A program made the position numbers and the translations under genes. A stretch of 64,000 bases of DNA from Pirellula sp. (GTDB lineage Bacteria > Planctomycetota > Planctomycetia > Pirellulales > Lacipirellulaceae): the NCBI GenBank assembly GCA_013822725.1, contig PNKX01000002.1, positions 217,214 through 281,213 of the forward strand, written 5' to 3'. The notes under the pieces are model-generated. The model searched no databases. It saw only the letters and a program-made list of their open reading frames with translations, and was not told the origin of the DNA. Shown here in pieces: positions 9,605-17,510 of this stretch. The stretch's first letter is position 1; the number at the start of each line of letters is the position of its first letter.

Positions 9605-10090
9605 TTACTCAGTTAACTGATCGAACAACTGCCGGAACCCCGGCATCTGTTCGCCGATGTGTTGGCTCCAACTTTCCGGCCGCCAGATCTCGACGCACAC
9701 CGCGGCTCCGACGATCAGCACGTTGCCCCCCGGTTCGACTCCCAGGAACTCCCGGAAGGCGTCTGGGATCGCAATTCGCCCGCGTCCTGCAATGGGCACA
9801 GTGCGGTGCCGCGTCGACAGGAGCCGGCCGAAGAGCTGCACGCTTTCGGTTCGGCGGTCGAGTCGGCCGCTGCGGATCTTGCTCTTCATCAGCTCGACGC
9901 CCGCGTCGAGCCAGCCTTGCCACTGAGCAGTGTTCCAGAGGCTGAGGCACCCGGGGCGCTCTTTGGCCAGGGTGCAGCCTTCGGATCCTCTCGCTAGCGG
10001 CTCGACCCATTCCGGCGGGAGCGAGAGGCGGTAGCGATCATCGATCGCACGGGGCCACTCGCCAAGGAACAGGTCGTGAGCTTCGATCAT
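9605..10090 (-). CDS. mraZ: MraZ-like AbrB-fold regulator
   Basis: A 161-residue protein with two MraZ half-domains. The first is LGEWPRAIDDRYRLSLPPEW followed by LSLWNTAQWQGW. The second is GRGRIAIPDAFREFLGVEPG followed by VEIWRPESW. MraZ is a DNA-binding repressor that normally heads the division and cell-wall (dcw) cluster with rsmH. Here no dcw gene is adjacent, so this is an orphan copy and its targets are unknown. Two GGG...CCC dyads lie just upstream and may be its own operator. The N-terminal half diverges from classical MraZ, so the family call is firm but the function is less so. Confidence 0.8.
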   Translation of the reverse strand: MIEAHDLFLGEWPRAIDDRYRLSLPPEWVEPLARGSEGCTLAKERPGCLSLWNTAQWQGWLDAGVELMKSKIRSGRLDRRTESVQLFGRLLSTRHRTVPIAGRGRIAIPDAFREFLGVEPGGNVLIVGAAVCVEIWRPESWSQHIGEQMPGFRQLFDQLTE

Positions 10091-10132
10091 GCCGGTGGCA
10101 GTTGCCGGTGTTTGTTAAACCTCCATGTTGCT

Positions 10133-10192
10133 GTGGGCAGGAAACCCACGAAAATTTCTGATGCAGTCTAGTATTGGGTCTCCGTCCCCAAT
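10133..10192 (-). promoter_or_regulatory. Two GGG/CCC dyads upstream of the mraZ-like gene
   Basis: GTGGG (10133-10137) pairs with CCCAC (10145-10149), and ATTGGG (10173-10178) pairs with CCCAAT (10187-10192). Their centres are about 41 bp apart, close to four helical turns, and both lie within 105 bases of the mraZ-like start. MraZ proteins are known to bind TGGG-containing repeats at their own promoters. These could be autoregulatory sites, although here the boxes face each other instead of being direct repeats. The rest of the 349-base gap to 10439 shows nothing clear. Confidence 0.4.
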
Positions 10193-10439
10193 TGTATTCG
10201 TTCGGCTGATTCTACCTGCCGCGCGCACCTTCGCAAGCCCCGGCCTTTCAACTTGCTAGCATTTTCAGGGATTCGCCCGATCGCGCTCAGTTAGCGGCGC
10301 GAGTCCTTGCGAATCTGAGCGAACCAGTCCGCCCATGAATCAGGGTGGCGGAGAATGGGCCAATGTCGTATTTCTAGGCCCCCGAGCGGACCCCGCGGTC
10401 CGCCGCTCGCCGTGCGCCTCCTAGCCACCCGTCAAATTC

Positions 10440-11693
10440 ATGGACGATCGCGTCGTTATCACCGGCATCGGCATGGTCACTGCCGTCGGGCAGGACCGCG
10501 AGTCGACGTGGCATGCCGTGAAGGCGGGCCGCAACGGCGTCCAAAAACTTTGCGGGATGCCGGGGATCCCCGACGGTCTCCTGCTCGGCGCCACCGTGGA
10601 AGGCGTTCCGCTCGACCGCTTCGGCGATCGCAACTTCCCGATTGCGATGGCTGCGGCGCGTGAAGCGCTCGAAGACAGCCGTCTCGACCTCAGACGCTGC
10701 GACCGCTCGCGGATCGCAAGTTCCTACGGCACCTGCGGCGGCCCAACCCCCTGGATGGCAGAGGAGTACGCCCGCCGCGCGGGAACGACTCAAATCAAAC
10801 CGTGGTGGGAGAACCTGCTCTACTCCGCCGTCCCGACGCGAGTGGCAAACCGTCTCGGCATCTACGGACCGCGACTGGTCAACTCGACCGCCTGCGCCAC
10901 CGGCTCGATCGCGACGATCAACGGGATGCGCGCGATCCTCGACGGCCAGGCCGACATCGCGTTCGTCGGTTCCGCCCAGACGCTCCACCCGATCCTCTCC
11001 GCCGGGTTTTACAATATGCGGGTCTTGGCCAATGCCGACGATCCTGCCGTGGCTTGCCGACCGTTCGATGCGAACCGCACGGGTTTTGTCATGGGCGAAG
11101 GGGCGGCGACGCTCGTGTTGGAGCGACTCAGTTCCGCTCGCGCCCGCGGGGCGTCGATTTACGCCGAGATCCTCGGCGGCGCGCTGATGAGCGACTCAAC
11201 GCACGTCACCGACCTCAGCGCCGACAGCCGGCCGCTCACGCACCTGCTCGATCGCACGTTGCGGAAGTCGAATCTCGTGCCAAGCGACGTCGCCTACATC
11301 AACGCCCACGGCACCGGCACGAAGCAGAACGACGCGATGGAAACCCGCGGCATCCGCGCCGCCTTCGGCTCGGCCGCCAACCACCTTTGCATCAGCACGA
11401 TCAAAGCCAACTTGGGCCATCTCGTGAACGCCGCCGGCGCCGTGGAACTGGCCATCACCGCGATGGCCCTCCGCGACGGTTTCGCCCCGCCGACGGTGAA
11501 CTTGACGCATCCCGACCCCGACTGCGACCTCGATTGCGTCCCGTTGATCGGCCGCCGTCGGGCGCTCGAACACGCGGTCAAAATCTCGATCGCCTTCGGC
11601 GGCCACCTTGCCGCGATTGCGCTGCGACGTTGGTCGGGCGCGGGCGAACGCTGCGAACCGGCGCCGGCGGCGATGCTACGGTTGGCTGCCTAA
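10440..11693 (+). CDS. Beta-ketoacyl-ACP synthase II (FabF-like)
   Basis: A condensing enzyme of fatty-acid or polyketide synthesis that extends acyl-ACP with malonyl-ACP. At 417 residues it matches FabF. The Cys-His-His triad is visible: Cys152 in NSTACATGS, His290 in [12 protein letters not shown] and His327 in [13 protein letters not shown]. The N terminus [16 protein letters not shown] is canonical. No fab operon surrounds it, so it may be a second, specialised synthase, not the housekeeping copy. The downstream gene is convergent, with 19 bases between them. Confidence 0.92.
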   Translation: MDDRVVITGIGMVTAVGQDRESTWHAVKAGRNGVQKLCGMPGIPDGLLLGATVEGVPLDRFGDRNFPIAMAAAREALEDSRLDLRRCDRSRIASSYGTCGGPTPWMAEEYARRAGTTQIKPWWENLLYSAVPTRVANRLGIYGPRLVNSTACATGSIATINGMRAILDGQADIAFVGSAQTLHPILSAGFYNMRVLANADDPAVACRPFDANRTGFVMGEGAATLVLERLSSARARGASIYAEILGGALMSDSTHVTDLSADSRPLTHLLDRTLRKSNLVPSDVAYINAHGTGTKQNDAMETRGIRAAFGSAANHLCISTIKANLGHLVNAAGAVELAITAMALRDGFAPPTVNLTHPDPDCDLDCVPLIGRRRALEHAVKISIAFGGHLAAIALRRWSGAGERCEPAPAAMLRLAA

Positions 11694-11712
11694 CGAAGAT
11701 CGCGTTTCGGGC

Positions 11713-12873
11713 TCACTTGGCGCGACGCTGCACCGCGTACCCCATTTGAATCGGCCACGTTGGCGGGCCGCCCAATTCTTGTTCGGCTTTGATCGCCCAA
11801 TAGGGCTCGCGCAACAGCTCGCGACCGAGGAAGACGAGGTCCGCGTCGCCGCCGGTGATGATTTCGTTCGCCTGCTTCGCTTCCACAATCAGCCCCACGG
11901 CTCCGGTAGCGATTCCCGCCTCGTCCCGAATCTGTCGCGCGAAGAGGACTTGATACCCCTTCGCCACCGGGATCCGCGCCTTCGGCGTGAGGGCGCCTGA
12001 AGAAACGTCAATGAGGTCGACGCCGCGGGCTTTCAGTTCGCGACAGAGCACGACCGATTGCGCCCCATCCCAGCCGCCGTCGACCCAATCGGTCGCCGAA
12101 ATCCGCGTGAAGAGCGGCATGTCAGCGGGCATGACGCTGCGCAGTTCCTCTGCCACTCGCAGAAGTAATCGCATGCGGTTTTCAATCGAACCCCCGTACT
12201 CGTCAGTCCGTTGGTTGCTCAGCGGCGAGAGAAACTCGTGGAGCAAGTAACCGTGCGCCGCGTGGATCTCCAGAACCTTGAATCCTGCTTCGATCGCCCG
12301 CTGGGCCGCGGCGACGAACGCCGCTACGACCACATCGATGCCAGCGGCGTCGAGTTGCTCGGGCATGGGACTTCCCTCGTCAAAAGCCAACGGGCTTGGC
12401 CCCCACACCGGCCGCCAGCCCCCTTGCTCCGGCGTCAGCGGGGCCCCGCCGCGCCAGGGAGCGTCGCAGCTCGCTTTGCGACCGGCGTGAGCCAGTTGAA
12501 TGCTCGGGACCGCGCCCTGCGATTCGACGAACCGCGCAATCCGCGCCAGCGGTTCGATGTGGTCATCGCTCCAGATCCCCATGTCGCCGGGCGAGATCCG
12601 CCCATCGCGCGTGATCGCCGTCGCCTCGACCACCACCAATCCGACGCCGCCGGCCGCGCGGCTGCCGAGGTGGACGAGATGCCAATCGTTCGCTAGTCCC
12701 TCTTCTGCCGAGTATTGGCACATGGGCGACATGACGATGCGATTGCGGAGTGTCACGCCGCGCACCGTCCACGGCGTCAGGAGATCGACGTCGGGGACCT
12801 CGCGGTCGTGATCGGCGGCCGAAGGACAGCCGTGGCGGGACGAATCGGGGGAAGCATTGTTGGTTGGAGTCAT
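11713..12873 (-). CDS. Old Yellow Enzyme family NADH:flavin oxidoreductase (YqjM-like)
   Basis: An FMN-dependent ene-reductase of 386 residues. The N-terminal LRNRIVMSPMCQYSAEEG and NDWHLVHLGSRAAGGVG are typical of the YqjM subgroup, including the Cys that tunes FMN. IQLAHAGRKAS carries the substrate-binding His, and IHAAHGYLLHEFLSPLSN follows the family core. The first 28 residues (many Ser, Asp and His) are an unusual extension and the true start could be a little later. Substrates are probably alpha,beta-unsaturated carbonyls; the physiological one is unknown. Confidence 0.92.
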   Translation of the reverse strand: MTPTNNASPDSSRHGCPSAADHDREVPDVDLLTPWTVRGVTLRNRIVMSPMCQYSAEEGLANDWHLVHLGSRAAGGVGLVVVEATAITRDGRISPGDMGIWSDDHIEPLARIARFVESQGAVPSIQLAHAGRKASCDAPWRGGAPLTPEQGGWRPVWGPSPLAFDEGSPMPEQLDAAGIDVVVAAFVAAAQRAIEAGFKVLEIHAAHGYLLHEFLSPLSNQRTDEYGGSIENRMRLLLRVAEELRSVMPADMPLFTRISATDWVDGGWDGAQSVVLCRELKARGVDLIDVSSGALTPKARIPVAKGYQVLFARQIRDEAGIATGAVGLIVEAKQANEIITGGDADLVFLGRELLREPYWAIKAEQELGGPPTWPIQMGYAVQRRAK

Positions 12874-12991
12874 GTTCGGGTCTCGCCATGCTTGAGAGTC
12901 GGTTGCTGAGCAAAGGTCGCTCTAGCATGACAAAACTCGATCATTTTGAGAACGACCTGCCAATAAGCGACGCGATGTTTACGCGAGGTAT

Positions 12992-13555
12992 TCATTCCCG
13001 CTTGATCTGATCGCCCAACTCGGCGAGGCGATATTCAAGTCGGAGCATCTGCTCGCGCGTAGCGAGTTCGGCGGCAGCCATCCGGCTATCGAGGCTCCAA
13101 AACTGGCAGATGACAAGGAATACCAGTGCGAAGAGGACGTGAAACGTGGAAGCGGGCTCGGATGCGGCGCTCATCCCTCGAATCATGGCCATCGCAGTGA
13201 GCAGCACAGCCGCCGTCGTAATATAAGTTGTCACTGCGATCAGCGATTTCTTGGAGTGCTTCTTTTGCCAAAGATCGCGCGCGATCGGAAAACAAGCCGC
13301 GGCAAAACCAACGAGAAGCGCCAGCCAGCCGACCTGGACAGCCGGTTTCGCGTCAACCACAAGCAAATTGCGCACGAGAGTCGCGCATCCCAGCGTTAAT
13401 ATAACTAATAGAAAAACACCGGGCGCCGCTTTTCGCGGCGTGAGCGGCTCGGCCAGCATCGCATCAAGCTCCGCCTGATAGGATCGCCGCAATGCGGGGC
13501 TGATCTCCTCGGCGTTGATCAAACGTTGCACGAGATCGACAGGCTTATCCGACAT
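12992..13555 (-). CDS. Four-helix membrane protein, possible anti-sigma factor
   Basis: A 187-residue protein with a soluble N-terminal region (about 45 residues, DLVQRLINAEEISPALRRSY), four predicted membrane segments (PGVFLLVILTLGCATLV, GWLALLVGFAAACFPI, AVTTYITTAAVLLTAMAMI, FHVLFALVFLVICQF) and a charged C-terminal helix. No family was recognised. Its start overlaps the stop of the upstream ECF sigma gene by 11 bases, so the two are translationally coupled. Membrane proteins encoded this way are often anti-sigma factors, but that role is inferred from position only. Confidence 0.7.
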   Translation of the reverse strand: MSDKPVDLVQRLINAEEISPALRRSYQAELDAMLAEPLTPRKAAPGVFLLVILTLGCATLVRNLLVVDAKPAVQVGWLALLVGFAAACFPIARDLWQKKHSKKSLIAVTTYITTAAVLLTAMAMIRGMSAASEPASTFHVLFALVFLVICQFWSLDSRMAAAELATREQMLRLEYRLAELGDQIKRE

Positions 13556-14099
13556 AGGATGCTCCTTTCAAGAGAATCGCGCGGAGGGCGGCTTTGGCGT
13601 AATGGAGGCGAGACTTCACGGTGCCGACGGGGATTTCGAGCAGCGTCGAGAGTTCTTCCAGCGTGAGGTCGTCGAGGAAGAAAAGGCTAAGGATTTCACG
13701 CTGGTGGATGGGGAGCTGGTCGAGAGCGCGATGGACTTGTTCGGCGTTTTCGAAGGCAGCGTTGTCGTCACTGCTACGGTCGTCGGCCAGTTGTTCGGGA
13801 AAGCTTTCAACTTCCGGCGGTCTGACGCGAAAGCGACTGATCGTGGCGTGGCGGGCGGTCGTGTAGAGGTACGCCGGGAGCGTGCGCGGATCGCGGAGTT
13901 TGTGGAGCGAGCGGAGGAGCTTGAGCCACGTTTCTTGCAGGAGTTCCCAGGCGTCGGCCTCGGTCGGGGCGAGCCGGCGGAGGTAGAAGAATAGGGACCG
14001 TTCCCAAAGCTTCACGATCTCAGCGAAAGCATCGCGGTCGCCGCGTTGCCAGCGGACTACTAACAGCGCCGACTCGATCAGTTGCTTGTCGGGGGGCAA
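13545..14099 (-). CDS. ECF-type RNA polymerase sigma factor
   Basis: A 184-residue sigma factor of the extracytoplasmic-function type. Region 2 is seen in AFAEIVKLWERSLFFYLRRL with LLQETWLKLLRSLHKLRD and the ARHATISRFR segment. Region 4 is HRALDQLPIHQREILSLFFL with LTLEELSTLLEIPVGTVKSR, the -35-recognising helix-turn-helix. The apparent start is a TTG at 14099; no upstream ATG was seen. It overlaps the downstream membrane-protein gene. Its regulon cannot be told from this window. Confidence 0.9.
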   Translation of the reverse strand: MPPDKQLIESALLVVRWQRGDRDAFAEIVKLWERSLFFYLRRLAPTEADAWELLQETWLKLLRSLHKLRDPRTLPAYLYTTARHATISRFRVRPPEVESFPEQLADDRSSDDNAAFENAEQVHRALDQLPIHQREILSLFFLDDLTLEELSTLLEIPVGTVKSRLHYAKAALRAILLKGASYVG

Positions 14100-14304
14100 G
14101 GCGCGGCCTGCGGGTGGAGGGCGTGGTTAGTTTAGCGATAACTGGCAGGACGCTGGCGAAGGGATGAGGTTCAAACGTCCTGGGGGAAAGTACGGGTTCG
14201 CCGCTTGAACCCGCCAGCGGCTATAATAGGGTCGTTGCCCATCAGAAATTGGGCCGCTCGTCGAGCTGCCGTGCGGTAAAGCGTTTGACTTAAGGAGCCG
14301 GATT

Positions 14305-14643
14305 GTGGCCATTCAACATGCAGCGCCGGGCGAGGTGATCGACATCCGTCCGTTGGCGGATCGACTCGTGCAATCTGTCACGAGCACTTTGATCAAGTCA
14401 GAACGGTTGGAGGTGATTCGACTTGTCGTCCCTGCCGGGAAGGTGATCCCGCCGCATAAGGTGGCCGGGCCAATCACCGTCCAGTGCTTGGAGGGCCGCA
14501 TCGAGTTTGAAGCCAGCGGCAGTCGGCGCCTCTTAGGGGCAGGCGAAATGTTGTACCTGACGGGGGATGAACTCCATTCGCTGAAGGGAATTGAAGACTC
14601 ATCGGTGCTGGTGACGATTCAGCTTGCGCCGAAGGTCGGGTAA
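14305..14643 (+). CDS. Small cupin-domain protein
   Basis: A 112-residue single-domain beta-barrel. VPAGKVIPPHKVAGPITVQC and LEGRIEFEA, then GAGEMLYLTGDELHSLKGIE, form the two cupin motifs, although motif 1 keeps only one clear His (PPHK). The start is GTG at 14305 with AAGGAGC 7 bases upstream. A TATAAT box at 14222-14227 fits a -10 for a short leader. The ligand and metal are unknown. It is likely monocistronic and faces the convergent oxidoreductase gene. Confidence 0.8.
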   Translation: MAIQHAAPGEVIDIRPLADRLVQSVTSTLIKSERLEVIRLVVPAGKVIPPHKVAGPITVQCLEGRIEFEASGSRRLLGAGEMLYLTGDELHSLKGIEDSSVLVTIQLAPKVG

Positions 14644-14691
14644 TGGCGAGCGCACCCCCAACACACCGCGAATAGCAGTAAGCTCAGCAAA

Positions 14692-16032
14692 CTACGCCAT
14701 CGGATGCGTCCATGGCGCACGATAGGGACGAGCCAGCCGCCCGTTCGCTTCGTCATCGCCGACGATCTTTCCCGCGGCGGCGTCCCACTTCAGGCTGCGG
14801 CCGAGATCCATCGAGAGGTTCGCCAAAATGCAGCTGGCCGAACTGATGTGCCCCTGCTCGATGTTGCTCACGGGCAGCCGCTTTTCCTGACGGGCGGCGA
14901 GGAAGTCCTGCATGTGCCGGCGGGTGGCGGCGGCGGCGAACATTTCCGTCTCTTTGTGTTGCTCATCCTCGGGGAATTTGCCGCGTTCGTCGAGATGGTC
15001 GCCATGTTCGACGTTGCCGTCGCCGTGCGGCTTGAAGTCGTAGCTGTGGACGCTCAGCTTCAGCGTCCCTTTGTCGCCGTAGAGCGTAGCGCCCCAGGGG
15101 TACTCAGGGTCGGCCGGCTCGCCCCAGTTCCGTTGCGTCCACACGACTTGGAGGTCGGGGTATTCAAACGTCGCGGTTTGCGTGTCCGCGATTGTGGCGA
15201 TCGACTTCTTATCTCGAATGAAGACGCCGCCGTCAGCGGAGATACTGGTCGGCCAGCCGAGGTCGAGGAAGTACCGCACGACGTCGAACATGTGGACGCA
15301 GAGATCGCCAATCTGGCCATTGCTAAAGTTGCGGAAGTCGCGCCAACTGCGGGGGTGAATCTGCGGGTGGAAATCGAGCCACGGAGCGGGGCCGACGTAC
15401 ATTTCCCAATCGAGATTGGCGGGCGGCGTCGCTTTCGGCGGAAAGCCGCCGGGGCCGCCGTAGTAACTGTGGACGTCGACGAACGCCACCTTGCCGAGTT
15501 TGCCGCTCTTGATGTAGCGATCACGGGCTTCGATCAGATGCGGCGTACTGCGGCGTTGCAGACCGACTTGCACGGTGCGGCCCGTCCGCTTCGCGGCGGC
15601 GACCATCGTTTGGCCTTCAGCAACGTCGACGCTGATCGGCTTCTGGCAATAAACGTCGGTGCCCGCTTCGACGGCGGCGATCATCGGCAGGGCGTGCCAG
15701 TGGTCAGGGGTGGCGATGTTGATGATGTCGGGCTTCTGTTCGGCGAGCAGCTGGCGATAGTCGCCGTAGATTGGGGGCTTCTTCTTGGAGGGTTGCCGCT
15801 GGGCGACGAGATCGGCGGCGCCGTCGGCCATTGTTGAGTCGACGTCGCAGAGTCCGACGACGTCGACCGGAGCGACTTGCATCAAGTGAAAGAGGTCGGT
15901 CTTGCCGTACCAGCCGCAGCCGATCGTGGCGACGCGAAGCGGCTTGTCGCCAGCGGCAGCGAAGGCCCGCGGTTGAATCGCGGCGACGGCAGAGGCAAAG
16001 GCGGCGGTATGCAGAAAATCGCGGCGATTCAT
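14692..16032 (-). CDS. Gfo/Idh/MocA oxidoreductase with Tat signal
   Basis: A 446-residue NAD(P)-dependent dehydrogenase of the glucose-fructose oxidoreductase family. The N-terminal NRRDFLHTAAFASAVAAIQP is a twin-arginine signal, so the protein is exported folded. The Rossmann motif is VATIGCGWYGK, and YCQKPISVDVAEGQTMV contains the family Lys-Pro pair. The long C-terminal half is the alpha/beta substrate domain. The start at 16032 is chosen because it places the Tat motif at the N terminus. Planctomycetes encode many such exported paralogues with unknown sugar substrates. Confidence 0.9.
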   Translation of the reverse strand: MNRRDFLHTAAFASAVAAIQPRAFAAAGDKPLRVATIGCGWYGKTDLFHLMQVAPVDVVGLCDVDSTMADGAADLVAQRQPSKKKPPIYGDYRQLLAEQKPDIINIATPDHWHALPMIAAVEAGTDVYCQKPISVDVAEGQTMVAAAKRTGRTVQVGLQRRSTPHLIEARDRYIKSGKLGKVAFVDVHSYYGGPGGFPPKATPPANLDWEMYVGPAPWLDFHPQIHPRSWRDFRNFSNGQIGDLCVHMFDVVRYFLDLGWPTSISADGGVFIRDKKSIATIADTQTATFEYPDLQVVWTQRNWGEPADPEYPWGATLYGDKGTLKLSVHSYDFKPHGDGNVEHGDHLDERGKFPEDEQHKETEMFAAAATRRHMQDFLAARQEKRLPVSNIEQGHISSASCILANLSMDLGRSLKWDAAAGKIVGDDEANGRLARPYRAPWTHPMA

Positions 16033-16194
16033 GGAGTGGCTCTGGGGAGAAATGCTAACCACGAAGGCACAAAGACACCAAGGAAAGCACGAAGGGAAGA
16101 AAAGGAACGGGAACGCTAATCTTCGCTGATCTGCGCTAATTTAGTCAATTAGCTCAGGCTTGGCGTTCAAGAGAACTGCAAAGTCGTATCGTTG

Positions 16195-16366
16195 AACCGC
16201 CAAGGACGCCAAGAGCGCCAAGAAAATGCGAGGGAAATAATGAACCGCAAATCGCACGAATCTCCGCAAATAAGGCCCTTGATTGAAATTCATTCGCGCA
16301 GATTCGCGCGATTCGCGGTAAAGTTCTTGGCTCTTCGCCTTGGCGCTCTTGGCGTCCTTGGCGGTT
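16195..16366. repeat. Nested inverted repeat, AACCGCCAAGGACGCCAAG family
   Basis: The left arm begins AACCGCCAAGGACGCCAAGA (16195) and its 28-base perfect complement ends at 16366. A second mirrored pair lies inside (AATCGCACGAATCTCCGC with GCGCGATTCGCGGT-type sequence). Outside it, 16054-16140 holds further short-period units (CACGAAGGCACAAAGACACC and GCTAATCTTCGCTGATCTGC). Together these fill the 388-base gap between the oxidoreductase and the cation transporter. The same outer arms recur at about 26885, 29211, 33878 and 35600. Confidence 0.85.
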
Positions 16367-16420
16367 AGTTATCGAACCTCGCAGATGAGCGTTATAGCGA
16401 GGTCCTTCGTGCTTCAGTGG

Positions 16421-17314
16421 TCAATGGCACGTATGCTCACCCGGCAGAGAGCTGTTACAGTGTTCGCCTTCGAGCTCCGTCTCGATTGTGATGTGCTCGA
16501 ACTCCCGGTTGCGCAACAGGCGGTAGAGCTCACCCTTCGCGGCGCAGATTTCCTCGCGAGTCGTACCGGCCCGCATCAGCAGGTGCGTGGCGATGACGTG
16601 CCGTTCGCCGTCGAGGGTCCAGGTGTAGGTGTCGTGAAGGTCGACGACGTTAGGTAGGGCGAGGGCCTCCTGTCGGAATTTGTCGACGTCGAAATCGGCT
16701 GGCGCCGCTTGCAGGAAGACGAGCGCCACCTTCTTCAAATTCCGGACGACGTTGAATAGCACGAAGGCAGAGATGCCGAGCGAGAGGATCGGGTCGATGA
16801 TCGGCACGTCCCAGAACGACATGATTACGCCGCCGATGAGGACGGCGACCCAGCCGAGCGTATCTTCGAGCAGATGCCACGTGGCGACTTGCTCGTTGAG
16901 CGAGCGTCCGCCGCGCAGCCGCCACGCGGCGGCGCCATTGGCCAGCACGCCGACGACGGCCAGCGCCACCATGCCGCCGGCGCGGACTTCCTTCGGTTCA
17001 AACAGCCGATGGACCGATTCCCAAACGACGAAGCTGAGGCCGATGATCAGCACGCAGCCAGTGATGAGCGCGCCAAGGGCCGAGAGGCGGCGGTAGCCGT
17101 AGGTGAACTTGTCGTTCGCCTCGCGATCCGAGACTCCCTGGAGGTACCACGCGAGGCCAAGCGAAATGCAGTCGCCAGCGTCATGCACGGCGTCGCTGAG
17201 GATCGCGACGCTGCCGGTCCAGAGGCCGCCGGCGATCTCGATGAACGTGAAGACGAAGTTGACGAAGAACGCGAAGCGCAGGTTCTTGCCGGCGGGATGG
17301 GGGTGATCGTGCAT
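16421..17314 (-). CDS. Cation diffusion facilitator transporter
   Basis: A 297-residue CDF family metal/proton antiporter of the CzcD/ZitB type. It has six membrane segments. The first metal-site helix reads SDAVHDAGDC and the fifth TM helix reads WHLLEDTLGW, giving the family His/Asp pairs. The C-terminal cytoplasmic domain (VVDLHDTYTWTLDGERH) and a His/Cys tail (GEHCNSSLPGEHTCH) suit zinc or a similar divalent metal. The ATG at 17314 (MHDHPHPAGKN) is chosen because longer frames read through an intergenic repeat. Confidence 0.92.
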   Translation of the reverse strand: MHDHPHPAGKNLRFAFFVNFVFTFIEIAGGLWTGSVAILSDAVHDAGDCISLGLAWYLQGVSDREANDKFTYGYRRLSALGALITGCVLIIGLSFVVWESVHRLFEPKEVRAGGMVALAVVGVLANGAAAWRLRGGRSLNEQVATWHLLEDTLGWVAVLIGGVIMSFWDVPIIDPILSLGISAFVLFNVVRNLKKVALVFLQAAPADFDVDKFRQEALALPNVVDLHDTYTWTLDGERHVIATHLLMRAGTTREEICAAKGELYRLLRNREFEHITIETELEGEHCNSSLPGEHTCH

Positions 17315-17340
17315 TGCGAAGTCGTCGTAGTATTTGTAGC

Positions 17341-17424
17341 CTCGGGCTCCGCCCGGGGGTCGGCTCGAAGTAAAGGAACAGTTTGCGTCAGGGCAACGCG
17401 ACCCCCGGGCGGAGCCCGGGGCTG
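17341..17424. repeat. GGCTCCGCCCGGGGG inverted repeat
   Basis: GGGCTCCGCCCGGGGGTCG near 17344-17362 faces CGACCCCCGGGCGGAGCCC near 17399-17417. Related units occur at 9335-9350, 23842-23914 and 26313-26396. It lies just upstream of the cation transporter start, and would extend that protein falsely if an earlier start were taken. Confidence 0.8.
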
Positions 17425-17510
17425 CAGTGGCAGTTGCCATAGTGTAGGTCAGGCTGGGAAGTGCGGCCTATGGCGAATATTGGGCCGCGTGTCACGCGAG
17501 AAAGGCCGAC

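Noticed and set aside
14205..14227. Complete promoter for the cupin gene using TTGAAC and TATAAT
   Set aside because: The TATAAT is good, but only 11 bases separate it from TTGAAC, too few for a sigma-70 pair.
14704..15837. A 377-residue plus-strand open frame
   Set aside because: It lies antisense to the Gfo/Idh/MocA gene, which has clear motifs and a Tat signal. The plus frame has Val/Asp/Arg-rich chance composition.
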